This document shows, one piece after another, positions 53,760-64,000 of a stretch of 64,000 bases of DNA. How positions within the stretch are numbered: the first letter of the stretch is position 1; each line of letters begins with the position of its first letter. The DNA comes from Misgurnus anguillicaudatus. Taxonomy: Eukaryota; Chordata; Actinopteri; Cypriniformes; Cobitidae. A program made the translations under genes and the position numbers. The stretch spans positions 32,012,001-32,076,000 of the forward strand of contig NC_073354.2 in the NCBI RefSeq assembly GCF_027580225.2, written 5' to 3'. The notes below the pieces were generated by a model. That model was not told the DNA's origin, ran no database searches, and saw nothing but the letters and a program-made list of their open reading frames with translations.

Positions 53760-53932
53760 CTAAACCACACGCAGTTCACAGGCCACCAGTGAGCCAAGAT
53801 GGCTTAGACTGGCCTGAGCACATTGTAAAACCATTTCCTTCACCGCCTGCAGATAAATCTCCTGACCTGAGTTCAGGTACAGCCACATGAGTCGACTCAG
53901 CTGGGCGGTCAACGAATCCCCGTGTAAACTCT
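53760..53932 (-). CDS. unnamed gene, last coding exon
   Basis: The acceptor is TCTGTACAG. It encodes ESLHGDSLTAQLSRLMWLYL, then LQAVKEMVLQCAQASLSHLG and VACELRVV, then TAG. The intron before it (53933-58633) holds a 3.3-kb hAT insertion with further elements inside. Confidence 0.85.
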
Positions 53933-56900
53933 CTGTACAGACACAACACAAAAGTATGATCACTATCAAACTCCGCGTCATACCGCATTACCACCTTGGG
54001 TGTGCATTATTTTCTCATGATTCAACGTCAATTACTCCTTACTTAGACTGTGTCTAACAGCAGACACAAAGTTATCTGCATCTGTCTTTTCTATGCTACC
54101 TTTGCTTTGTCGTTGCATCTGACACATGCAGACAGTATTTTCAGACAATATTCAACAAAAATGCAGACATTATATGAACATGTGAAGTGTGTCAAAATAA
54201 AGGCAACTCATATGGACATTTTACATGTGACAATAAGGCATTTTATCATTAGCCATTCAATCAATGCATTAACTCATGTATTATTACACCTCATGGGAGT
54301 GGCATATTTTAAGAATTGGTGTTTAGGGTCACTGGGCTGGTTTTATAATGAAGACCTGGCAACCCTAAATTCACTAAGCCAATCACAACAATCCTAGTAC
54401 AAATAAAAAACATTGTGTTTTATACTTCTCCATAAAACCCCATGAGTTAAGCACTTATCTCTTCTTTAGCGATTGTAAACTTGTTTTTGCATCTAGATGA
54501 CAGCCGAAAAAATCCCTAAAGATTGTAAACGAGACAAACTGCCCAAGTCTAAGCCCACATATAAACTGACCATCCTTTCTTGCCCACAGAGGGACAAAAC
54601 GCCTCCCTCATAAATCCTAATCAAGAACCTCAAATCATCATTCCTCTGACCGATTAAACCATCTCACTGACCTCCATTAGTCCGGAGCTAAAATATTGTA
54701 GCTTTTCTGACATTTCTGCTACATCCGAGCATTCTTGTGCCGAACAGAATGAATATGTAAATTCGATTAACACTGAAATCAGTTCAGCTCAGAGTTTCAC
54801 AAATACATCATGGTGAACCTGGGTGTCAAGCATCGCTAAACCAAGCTGAATGAGCTATACATCCAACCCTAACAGACTTATTTTCCTTTACACCACATTT
54901 AATACGGTGTCTTGGTCATTTTCTTTTATTAGGGCAAGGCCTTAGGCATAATGCTTACATTGGTAGCTGGCAGAGATGGGAAAAGTATACACACATCCTT
55001 TACTCAAGTAGAAACACAGATACTCAAGATTAAAAATACTCTGGTAAAAGTTAAAGTACAGACTACAATTTTTACTTTAGCACGTGAGAGACGATACTTT
55101 ACTTTTACTTACTAAAACGGGTAGTATTCATGACTACTTTTTACTTGTCACACTGGTAACTGGACCTCACATCATACAAAAAGATTTCAGCTTACTACTC
55201 TCACCTTTTGTGTTTAAAATGGAGGAGGTTTTTCCTCATCTCTTGACTGTGACAAAAGTCACTTTTTTTAAACAAATGTTACATATGTTAAGTAGGAATG
55301 CTCCAATCGATCGGCCGCAGATCGGTATTGGCATTAAATAATTCGATAGGTACTCCCTAAATTTGCCAATCTCATGAACCGATCTTTCTGTTTACTTTTG
55401 TTATCATAGAGTTCCTGAATGCGGCTGCAATTAGAGAGCATTTTTACGCAGTGCTAGCATTTATACAGCTCATGTGCGACGTGCAGATTTGGATTTCTCT
55501 CTTTGCCGTTACAGAGATGTGTGTATTTTTCTATGAGGAAGACTGTGAAGTGTTTTCAAAGACATACAGGGTTCCCACGCCTAGTTAACTTTAATTTCAA
55601 GGACGTTTCAAGGACTTTCCAGGTCCAATACCCTCAAATTCAAGTCCTACATGTGGGAACACATTTCAAGTGAGAGCAAGGTTACATCGAGTTACCTTTT
55701 AAGATACATTGTTAAAGATTCCTTTCGAGGGAACTCACGCTGCGTCACTACGGTGACACTTTGGGGGCACCTCCAATGCTATGTGTGTCTGAATGTGTAT
55801 ATCAAATTCAACCAATCGTGAGGCTTAACGACAATGACAGGGTGATGCGGGAGCCAGGAAGATTATCGTTATCTAAAATATTGCCAAAGATGGCGTTATC
55901 CTCCACTGTCTGGAGAATAACTAGCCAATTGATAAAACATCTCGGAGAATAGCGCAGACGCGCTTCACACCGCGAGCGTGCATGCGCACTACGTGGTCGA
56001 AATGAGATAAAGACGTGGTCCATCATGTCTGGAAGATAGCCAGTTGATAAAACGTGTGTCCGTGAGAACTGGAAGTGGACTTATGTTTTGGGGTTATTTA
56101 AGCCTGTTATTGTATTAGTCTATAGTTCTTGCAAATTTAAAGTAAGTTAGCTGGTGAACTGCTAGGGTTTCACGTGCCTGTTGCTCACTTTATTTATGTG
56201 CATTATTTACATGCTACAGTAGTTACACTCCTTTAAGACAATGTAATTAATAGTGGAAAATAATCAGTTTAAAATTTTTGCGCTATCTATAATCGTTCCG
56301 CAGACTTTCTACAACATCTGCTTCAGTTTTGTGTTTATTAACCCTTTAGGTTCTCTTCATCACGCAGCTATTCCCGTTAGAAGTAAAACATTTAATTCAT
56401 CAATAATCTAGTATGTGTTAATTTTTTGTCATAGTTTCTTCAAAATTAAGTTTTATTTGAGTGTTTTAAAAATAAATGTTATTTATTTATTAAATTAAAA
56501 TATTTTAATTTTCATCATGACGCATACGCCCCGCCCCTTTGAATACCACGCCCGCGGCAACGTCCACCCGCCCAACCCTACCACCTTAACTAACAATTGT
56601 CGTTATGGCAAGGGAGACGGAGGGTCTCCTTTCCTTCTCAGGGAACAACAGTTACATACGTAACCAGAGACTTTTTCATGTGTTAAAGCATTTTGGTATG
56701 AATTAATATTCGCATACAGAAGATATAAGCATTTAAAGCAAACAGTTTAGCATGTGTGCTTAACAAGTATAGAATTTATATGATATTCTACACTAAACAG
56801 GGAATATGGATTTTTTTCCAGAAAACTTCTTGCATAAAATAGATTTAAGCACTTTCAATGACCTGTATATCTATGTATGTATATTTTCAAAAACTTCCCA

Positions 56901-59900
56901 GGGCCTTGAATTTTTTCCCCCAGATTCACAAACTTAAAAATGTTAAGGACCCGTGGGAACCCTGTTGATCACCACACACCTAAACAAGCCAAGAAAAATA
57001 CAACCGAATTAGCAGCTGGGAAGGGCTACTGCCTACCTGTATGATGTGATGTGCCAGTGTCGGAGATATGAGCTTCACAGACTCGGACACACGCAGGGGC
57101 GGAGAGAGGGAGAGATCGCATGGGAAGTTGGGAACAAGACAAATCTCCTGAACGGATATTTTTATTAAAAAAAATACAGAGTAAAACTAAAGTAACGAGC
57201 CTGTTCTGAAAAATATTAGAAGTAGAAAGTACAGATATTTTTTTAAAAATGTGAGGAGCAAAAGTAGCCTGACGTTGTCATACTCAATTCTAGTCAGAAT
57301 TTGAGTCTGATACCGCTCCATTGAGCTATAATTATGAGGCGTGTTCTCAACCAAAAAATGCCTCTGATTGGTCGTAGGTCTATCCAATTGAGTGCAGAGC
57401 AACAAGGTGTGAGACGTATGTTGAAATTACGTCTTTTGCAGCCTGACCGAACTGCTAGTTATTTCGCTACAATGACACCAACGTTGTGATTATACTAAGT
57501 CCGAGTTAGCGAATGTAGATCAACAACTACTATGTACACAACATTTCGTTTATATCACAACATTAAGTATTTACTAAGTCATACAGTAAGACTATCTCTT
57601 ACCATTTGTACGTTAGGTGAACTTCATCCACGACGATAGCTACCCATTACGTTCACTTGAAAATATTGGAGCCTAGCATGTCCCTCCACTTATTCAGCAA
57701 CCACAATTCCGGGCTTCCGAAAAGAAGCTGGCAACGACCGCTAATTATATCCATCTCGTCATGCACGCCGAGTTGCATCGCCGTGATACCCATTTCAGTT
57801 GCGACCAACTTTTGCCAAATCCCGTAGGAAGGACGGCAAAAACATCAACAAATGCCTTGCTCGCGTAATGCTCTGTCGATATCTTTTAGAACAGACTCAA
57901 TGTCAGAATCCACACATCTGAATTCTACAGCGGCAGCCATTTCATTGTAAACAGATTCAACACACGCACTCTTTGGTGACGTGGTTCATTACGTTACTGT
58001 TGCTTATCTGTCCATCATCGTATAAAGCCCACCCTGAATTTGATTGCTAGACCCAAAGCTGATCGAACCATAGTAGCTCCTCAACGCAGAAACCCCAGAC
58101 CGATCTTCCCGTTCTCAAAATCTGGTAGGCGGGGCTAAGATCGGCTGGCACCCAGGCTAGAGCAAAAGTACAAATACCAGAAAAATCTACAAAAGTACAG
58201 TAACAAAGTATTTATACCTCATTACTTCCCATCTCTGGTAGCTGGCCATTTCAGGACTTACACGATGCATGTAATCGCTATGCTAGGAACAATATATACA
58301 AATGCTAGACACAGGGGACTGAAGATTAAAAAGTTTGGATCTGCTGAATAAACACAGAAACAAGTAAGTTTGGCAAGACAGCACCAGATGATGTTGGATG
58401 TTAATGAGCAAATCTAAAGAAAACAGTAATACGCCCAAGACAGCAGATAAGACCTAAGGGTCTCACTTATCCCCATGCTAAATTAAGCTTGGCTGTTGGC
58501 TTTGTAAGAATGTCAATACAAGCCATTGGAACCATCTAATGAGTTGCTTGGTCTAGTCATTTAGATAGATTTATATTTATAAACAGGCCTGTTTTGTTGT
58601 CAGTGGATTAAGTATAGTGCTAACTGAAGTCACCTTGAGAGATCTTTGTGTCAAACTCCAGCAGCGTGTAGAGTTGGTCAGGTAGTATCTGTCTGGCCCA
58701 GGCATTCTCCTCCAGGTAAATCCAGTCACGAATAAGCCTCTTTCTCCGCAAGAAACCTTGCACGTGATCCAGATAGACGGCATTACCTGACACCAGATAC
58801 AGTCTGAGGAAGAAAAATTAAACAAACATTTTGCTTGCATGTGCAGAATCCCAAAACAGTAGCTGAAGGCTACAGATTTTCTTGGTTTAACTGTTGGTTA
58901 CATATAGCCATGTTTTGTGGTAAAGTCCTTACATTTAAAGAAAAATATGCATACGAAGTTGTAAGATAAGGCAACCTGCATGTTTATTTCGTTTAATATT
59001 TCAGTGATTCTTGGGAATTTGGATAAAACAGGTTTAAATTTTGAAAAAAATAAATAATTAAATTACAAAATCTGAAAGTATATCATTATAGATCAAGGTC
59101 TTCGCTGTTCAGCAATTTACCGGTGCAACCCCCCCTGTTCGTATTTTATTCATAAAATAGGCGTTTTTCCAGTTATTACTCACACAACATTTACTTTAAG
59201 CCTAAATGGAAAAAGTAATGATTTTTTATTTAATAAACATATTTTTGTATTAATAGAGACTATTAATTTAATAACTCAACAGCACTGAAGAAACATATTG
59301 TAAGCATATTCATTTAAAACAAATAAAACTACATCTGACGGTGGTGACACTAATCTGACGGTGGTGACATTGGCCTCATTATTCCAAAACGTATACCACT
59401 CAAGTCAATGGCTTCTTGCTTAAACTTTATGTAAATATTTGGTCCAAAAAATAACAATCCTCAGCACTGTGATGAACAAATATCAAATCATAACTTCCTA
59501 AAATACATAAAACCTGACAGAAAAGAAAGAAAACCTGACGGTGGTGACAAAGACCTAATATAGATTAAAAAATAGATGAGTTGTTCACATTAGCCATCTT
59601 GTTGCCCATCTGTTGCTAGCTACTTCAGACCTCTTCTTAAAAATTATACATTTATTTCATATTCTTATCTAATATTTTTAAACAAAGATGACGGTGTTGA
59701 CATGTTATGGTTGTCACAGTAAATGTCCAAAAATCTGAACAAGTTTAAGAGAAAATAGCAAACATACAGGAGCTTGAGTGATCTTGAAGCATGCAGTAGA
59801 GCTGAAGGTTTGAAAATGGGGTCTTCAGGGATGCAGTTGACCCTGTAATTGTCTGATTTTATTGCTTTTTATAAAAATCTGATGGTGGTGACGAATATGT

Positions 59901-62900
59901 GGGACACATTTTAAGCAATCACAAAATAATAGTAAATATTGTTCAAAACTCACTGTTTGTAGTTTTTAATACATATTACAATGTACCCTTTCATGTGGTA
60001 AATATATTATTCAATTCAACTATTACTTTTTTAATCAAGTTGAAATGATTATCTCTTAAACGAGGACAGCTGATTTTGTAGGCAATGGGCCAGCATATAA
60101 TCATTAAATTAATAAAAATTAAAAAAAAACTATAAAAGAACCTTACATACAGTATGTGCAAAGGACCCCCTGATTATAACATTGATTCTTTTTCTTTATG
60201 AAAATGTTATTAATTTCCAACAGAATTAGCACTTTTCTTAGGGGGACATGTTTTTGCCAAAGTTTCAAGAATTTATTTCGTTTTGTTTTGTATAGCCCTT
60301 TTCATTTTTTCTGCACCCATTGCGACTGCGAGCAGCAGCCCAACCTGCCTCCACTTTTAAAATTAGTGTGCGTTGATAATAAATGTTTAAACTAACATTG
60401 TGATATGCTGAAAAAATATATTTTATATAGATGTTATTATAGGCAAGTGAAGTGTTGATTTGAGAGGCTCAATTGATCAAACATGTCGTCAACTTGCTGT
60501 TGGCCACTCATCATAAAAAAACTTTAACAAAAAAAAAATGCTCTAAGTAAAAAAGAAATACAACTATTTTGGCATTTAAAACAAAACTGAACTGCTTTAA
60601 TTGCTGCAAGAGTAGTACAGCTGTGCAAGGAATAACGCAAGGAGTTATTTTTTGCTATTTCTTGCGAATTTCTTTTGCAAAATCTATGCGTAATGATTTA
60701 AAATGTTTTAAAATGATCGGAGAGAATGGGCACTGTGAATATTACAAAAATAAAATATTTATTAGCCTATATAATTTTTTTGAGTTAAACTGGACCAACA
60801 TGAACAAACAGATAATGTTTTATCACGACAATACAGTTTTATATAAAATACATATTAGAGTTCTCAACGTGACAACCCGACGGGACCCGCGGGATCGGGG
60901 CAAAAATATAAGCAAATGTGTCGGGTCGGACCTCGGGCTTAATCTTTTCCGCTCAGCATCGGGCCGGGTTTGGACGGATCATTCATTTTGATGTGTTGGG
61001 TTACAGAAGTTTAAAAATAACTTGTTACCCCTGTATACTGGATAGACACAGTGGATTCGGGCTGACTTTAGAGCGGAGTTCAGTCCATGCTTTTTGAGAT
61101 CAGTCACCCTGCACTTCAAAGATGTCATCGATGTGCTGCGGATCTCACCCCATCAGTTACTGCAGGCTGTTTGTTTGAAGCTGTCAGCGATACCCGCATC
61201 TCAACCCTGCACACTCTCTGGCCTTCAAAGCAAAGACTGAAATCCAAGCACTAGTAAAGCTCAAGCTCTTCCTTACTTGGTTTTATCAAAAGTGATTGCA
61301 ATTTAAACGACACAGCATCTATTTATGGCTTCGGTAGTAATCTTAAAAAAATTACAGGTTCCTTAGGACACCACAAAAAAAGTGGCTATTGGTATATGGC
61401 AAGCATTAAAATCCTAATCCCATATATTCATGAAAGAGAACAGACAACAGGGAGTATTTCTACAGTTACCAACGCAAGGTCATGGGTTCGATCCCCAGTG
61501 AACAAACACTTGGCTCAATGACGTGACGTTATTATTTTGGATACATTTAATGTAAAAGGGTTAAAATTTCAAAATAAATGTACAGATTACTTGCATACAC
61601 TCTCTTTTTGAGGACCAAGTCTAAAATTTATGGTTTTATTTCATTTTGAAAGAATATTTGGGGGATAATTGCAAAAATCTCAATGTGGTAACCGGCCTAC
61701 GTCCACTAGTATTTTTTTATTAAATATATTCATAAAAACGGTGGCATAAAAAAATAAAATATAATCATCTAGTTTAGTGAAATGATTTTTTTTACATACA
61801 TTTTTACATAATTTGTCAAAGATTATTTAGAAAACGGAGCTGTTTTCAGCACATGTCCAGACAAATATTACAAAAACGCTACCTTTCGAAATATCTAAAA
61901 AAATATATTTTTAAAAATTTTTATGATTACGCTTACATGCCATCAAGGTGGATAAAATATTTAATATTCCTCATTCTTTGGCGCAATTTGGGGTTACACC
62001 ATTTGACATTTTCAGGTCAATTCAGTCTTAACTTTCATAAAAATGGTGCAAAGGTAATTTTTATTGCATAAAATTAACTTAAATACACTGTGCATGGAAA
62101 TAAACCTGATGCATGCTTTTAAAACAATTGAATTTCTCATCTTGCCAAACCGTTTTGGTCACTGACCCACTTATAACATGTATTCCTCGTAATGCCAAAT
62201 GCATAAATGTAAAACAAGCAGACCCAAGCAGAACTGACTTGTAATAGGGGAGAGTCTCAATCATTTTCCAGTTGACGTAATTCACGGCCGTCTCCTCCAG
62301 CGTGCAGACGCGGGTCATCTGGATTTTGGCCACCTGCCAGAAGCGTTCGCGGTCGACGAGTTTCTCCTGCATCTCTCGTCTCAGCAAAAGATAAACACCC
62401 TCCAGCGTGTCTTCATAAACCTGCCAACAACACAACACTTTGTTAGCGCACGTCGACCGTGTGCCAAATAAGGACACCGAATATTCTGTATGCCCTTGCT
62501 TCCAACCAAGCGCATGCACATCGGGGAGCAGGCCAAATTTTGCATATTCGTACAACAACAGAGGTGCAACCGCAATCAAAATAGGTTTTGTATGCAGCGT
62601 GACATGTTGCTGCGGTTATTAGCATTTCAGATCAATGCTAATACTGCAAAAGCCATCATACTATAATGCAGCATGTTGGCTATGGAAAGTGCACCACAAA
62701 ACCAAGCTATTGAGGTTTGCTGATGTTAAAAATAAGTCAATTAAGATCTCGCTGGACCTTGTTTGTGTCCTTGAACGCTCATGTGTGTTGCAAGACGGCG
62801 TACAATCTTGGGAGAGCCTGCACTCGCACGCGTGTGATTGAGTGGGACATGCACGGATACGTCTATAATCCATTTAGACAGCCATTAGATAGGAGCGTCT

Positions 62901-63703
62901 GCTCAAGCTGTGACCTGTGAAATCATTTGCACTGGCTAATGAAATGAGAAATCAGAACAATGCGGCAATATTTAAGATCACATCTTCAGAGGAACTTATT
63001 TGGAAAACTTGAGGTGGAGAAGAGAGATATCGGCGAGTGAAGAAAATGAAAAAAGAAACGTGCCAAATTTATTCAAACACAACAATGCCCTTCCGGGACT
63101 AAAGATTTTATCTTGAAGAAAAAAGTAATTAACTCATATCTGCTTTTTATACGGTAACCTAGTAACTCTGTACCTTCCTTCGTTTCAGTCGGCCCCAGTC
63201 ACGACCCAAGATCCAAGCCACGAGCGACTTGCACATGGAGAAGTAGTTTTCAACAGTCTGAATCCCTGATGGAAAGAAACGAGCCGAGTCAGAACAAGAG
63301 ACGCAGATATTCCCAAGGCCCGAAGACAGGCAGAAACTTTCTCCACCAGAAAAGCCAGTATACATTCCTCAAGGAAAAACTGAATACATAATATAATCAA
63401 AATCAAGGTTTTCAACATCAAGATGATTCTAATCCCATAACCTACCCAAACTCTCGTCTCCGCCGGCCAACCTGCCTCTCCAGTAGTCGCTGGTGATGGG
63501 ATGGAGAGACGCCAGATATCTCACATCACAAAGCGTCTCTCCCCAGGTAGCCACCTTCCTCTTGCTGTGTTTCTTCCACTGCAGGAAAATGGCTCGCAGC
63601 TGCTTGTTGTACGGCGCTGGCTGACGAAACAGCCAGTAAGTGAAGAGCCACTGGAACCTGCATTGGACGTACTGATGATACATGGACTCCAGCTCCGTGT
63701 GAT
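53760..63703 (-). CDS. unidentified conserved protein, last five exons (290 residues)
   Basis: Spliced - strand CDS: 63446-63703, 63174-63265, 62239-62420, 58634-58803, 53760-53932, stop TAG at 53760-53762. All four introns are GT-AG and the phases fit. The product is helical and unusually rich in Trp, Tyr and Arg, with blocks such as HTELESMYHQYVQCRFQW, VAWILGRDWGRLKRRK, VDRERFWQVAKIQMTR, YLDHVQGFLRRKRLIRDW and SRLMWLYLNSGQEIYL, ending VACELRVV. I see no transmembrane segment, zinc site or nucleotide-binding motif. The first exon seen starts with two bases of a split codon, so more exons lie beyond 64000. I do not recognise the family. It converges with cep85l, about 2-3.6 kb apart. Clean frames and splice sites argue for a living gene. 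Confidence 0.85.
55567..56964. mobile_element. CAGGGTTCCCAC element nested in the 3.3-kb hAT
   Basis: Ends cagggttcccacgcc and cgtgggaaccctg are inverse copies. The interior holds the inverse of the 8207-8843 element plus a longer insert (about 55680-56670) with gttacatacgtaacc. Confidence 0.8.
57265..58159. mobile_element. element with TAGCCTGACG / CCCAGGCTA ends nested in the 3.3-kb hAT
   Basis: Flanked by identical 9-base duplications gagcaaaag (57256-57264 and 58160-58168). Terminal TAGCCTG/CAGGCTA are inverse. No transposase motif. A 9-base duplication differs from hAT and may mark another superfamily. Confidence 0.8.
58634..58803 (-). CDS. unnamed gene, exon D
   Basis: The acceptor is TTTCTTCCTCAG and the donor TCTCAAG|GTGACT. 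It encodes LYLVSGNAVYLDHVQGF, LRRKRLIRDWIYLEENAWAR, then a Leu-rich helix ending FDTKISQ. The first base completes the Lys codon from exon C. Confidence 0.85.
58804..61500. other. intron of the unnamed gene
   Basis: The word ctgacggtggtgac recurs at about 59337, 59355 and 59534, with variants near 59690 and 59880. 60860-60980 holds a gtcgggtcggacctcggg repeat fragment related to 45320-45390. A tRNA-like SINE remnant (gggttcgatccccagtgaac) lies near 61485. No exon recognised. Confidence 0.55.
61500..62170. repeat. inverse copy of the 29870-32020 repeat
   Basis: Colinear inverse blocks as described for the partner. It ends about 70 bases from an exon of the unnamed gene (62239). Confidence 0.75.
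62239..62420 (-). CDS. unnamed gene, exon C
   Basis: The acceptor is TTGTTGGCAG and the donor TACAA|GTCAGT. It encodes VYEDTLEGVYLLLRREMQEK, VDRERFWQVAKIQMTR, then TLEETAVNYVNWKMIETLPY, ending two bases into a Lys codon. The frame stays open past the donor, but the phase and the next exon support this splice. Confidence 0.85.
62421..63173. other. intron of the unnamed gene
   Basis: No repeats or other gene recognised. Confidence 0.5.
63174..63265 (-). CDS. unnamed gene, exon B
   Basis: The acceptor is TTTCCATCAG and the donor AGGAAG|GTACAG. It encodes IQTVENYFSMCKSLVAWI followed by LGRDWGRLKRRK, ending in phase 0. Confidence 0.85.
63446..63703 (-). CDS. unnamed gene, first exon visible in the window
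   Basis: On the - strand the acceptor is CTGCCTTTAG and the donor GAGTTTGG|GTAGGT. There are 85 whole codons plus two bases at the start and one at the end. The product begins HTELESMYHQYVQCRFQW and includes LFRQPAPYNKQLRAIFLQW and TLCDVRYLASLHPITSDYW. It is dense in aromatic residues. Confidence 0.85.
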
Positions 63704-64000
63704 CTAAAGGCAGCAAAAGACAGAAACAAAGCTAATATAAGAAACAGTAGGTGCATTTTAATTTAAGATGAGAAAAACTTTTGCGCCATTTTCTAGATGT
63801 CGACAAAAACTAATGCATTAATGACAGCGTTCCAATTGACCGATGTTATCTGCTGTTATGAAAAGGCAACGGTGATGTGATTTGTTTATTTAATATCGTG
63901 TATACCAAGACATGCCAAGCAATATAGACACAGGCTTTTAATAGGATGGTGTATTAAATAAGCATTAAATCAGATAGGAAATACCAAGTGAGTCACAGTT
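63704..64000. other. intron at the right edge of the window
   Basis: Follows the acceptor of the first visible exon of the - strand gene. Nothing recognised. Confidence 0.5.

Larger units (their letters stand above)
54971..58237. mobile_element. 3.3-kb hAT element with nested insertions
   Basis: Ends cagagatgggaaaagta and tacttcccatctctg with exact 8-base duplications gtagctgg (54963-54970 and 58238-58245). Sub-terminal ctttactcaagtagaaac and acaaaagtacagtaacaaag words fit a known fish repeat style. It carries the two elements listed below. Lies in the last intron of the unnamed gene. Confidence 0.93.

Noticed and set aside
62079..62579. A single 166-residue - strand protein
   Set aside because: It is exon C of the unnamed gene (62239-62420) with intron read-through at both ends; splice sites and phases define the shorter exon.

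Overview
This window is vertebrate nuclear DNA, most probably from a cyprinid-type teleost. It is intron- and transposon-rich, its genes have canonical GT-AG exons, and it carries many short DNA transposons and tRNA-derived SINEs of the kind that crowd cyprinid genomes. The species cannot be named from the sequence alone.

Three protein-coding loci and one strong candidate can be read. (1) On the + strand, eleven coding exons between 6052 and 50068 encode the central and C-terminal parts of centrosomal protein 85-like (CEP85L). The first exon(s) are not seen and probably lie to the left of the window. (2) On the - strand, inside the 25.5-kb CEP85L intron (6768-32290), one exon at 12862-13020 encodes a complete 52-residue phospholamban (PLN). 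In human, PLN also lies in a CEP85L intron on the opposite strand, so this settles CEP85L over its paralogue CEP85. (3) Also on the - strand, 2.6 kb downstream of pln, an intact 32-codon ORF (10174-10272) looks like a sarcolipin/phospholamban-family SERCA-regulating micropeptide. It is the most interesting item here. (4) On the - strand at 53760-63703, five exons encode the last 290 residues of a conserved-looking protein that I cannot name. It converges tail-to-tail with CEP85L and runs off the right edge.

Layout: 1-6051, upstream intron with a fold-back element and MITEs; 6052-6767, large CEP85L exon; 6768-32290, giant intron with the sarcolipin-like ORF, pln, a Y-rich satellite-like cluster (15.3-16.8 kb), nested hAT elements (24.1-26.9 kb) and many MITEs; 32291-50068, the remaining CEP85L exons, separated by hAT elements, palindromic MITEs and a 26/27-bp minisatellite (47.1-47.65 kb); 50069-53759, CEP85L 3' UTR and the convergent intergenic space; 53760-64000, the unnamed gene, with a 3.3-kb nested hAT insertion in one intron.

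Functionally, CEP85L is a coiled-coil centrosome protein, and PLN and sarcolipin are sarcoplasmic-reticulum inhibitors of the SERCA calcium pump. Their co-location is a conserved syntenic nesting, not a pathway. If the 32-codon ORF is real, this window holds a tandem pair of SERCA regulators, which bears on how sarcolipin-type peptides arose from a phospholamban-type ancestor or the reverse.
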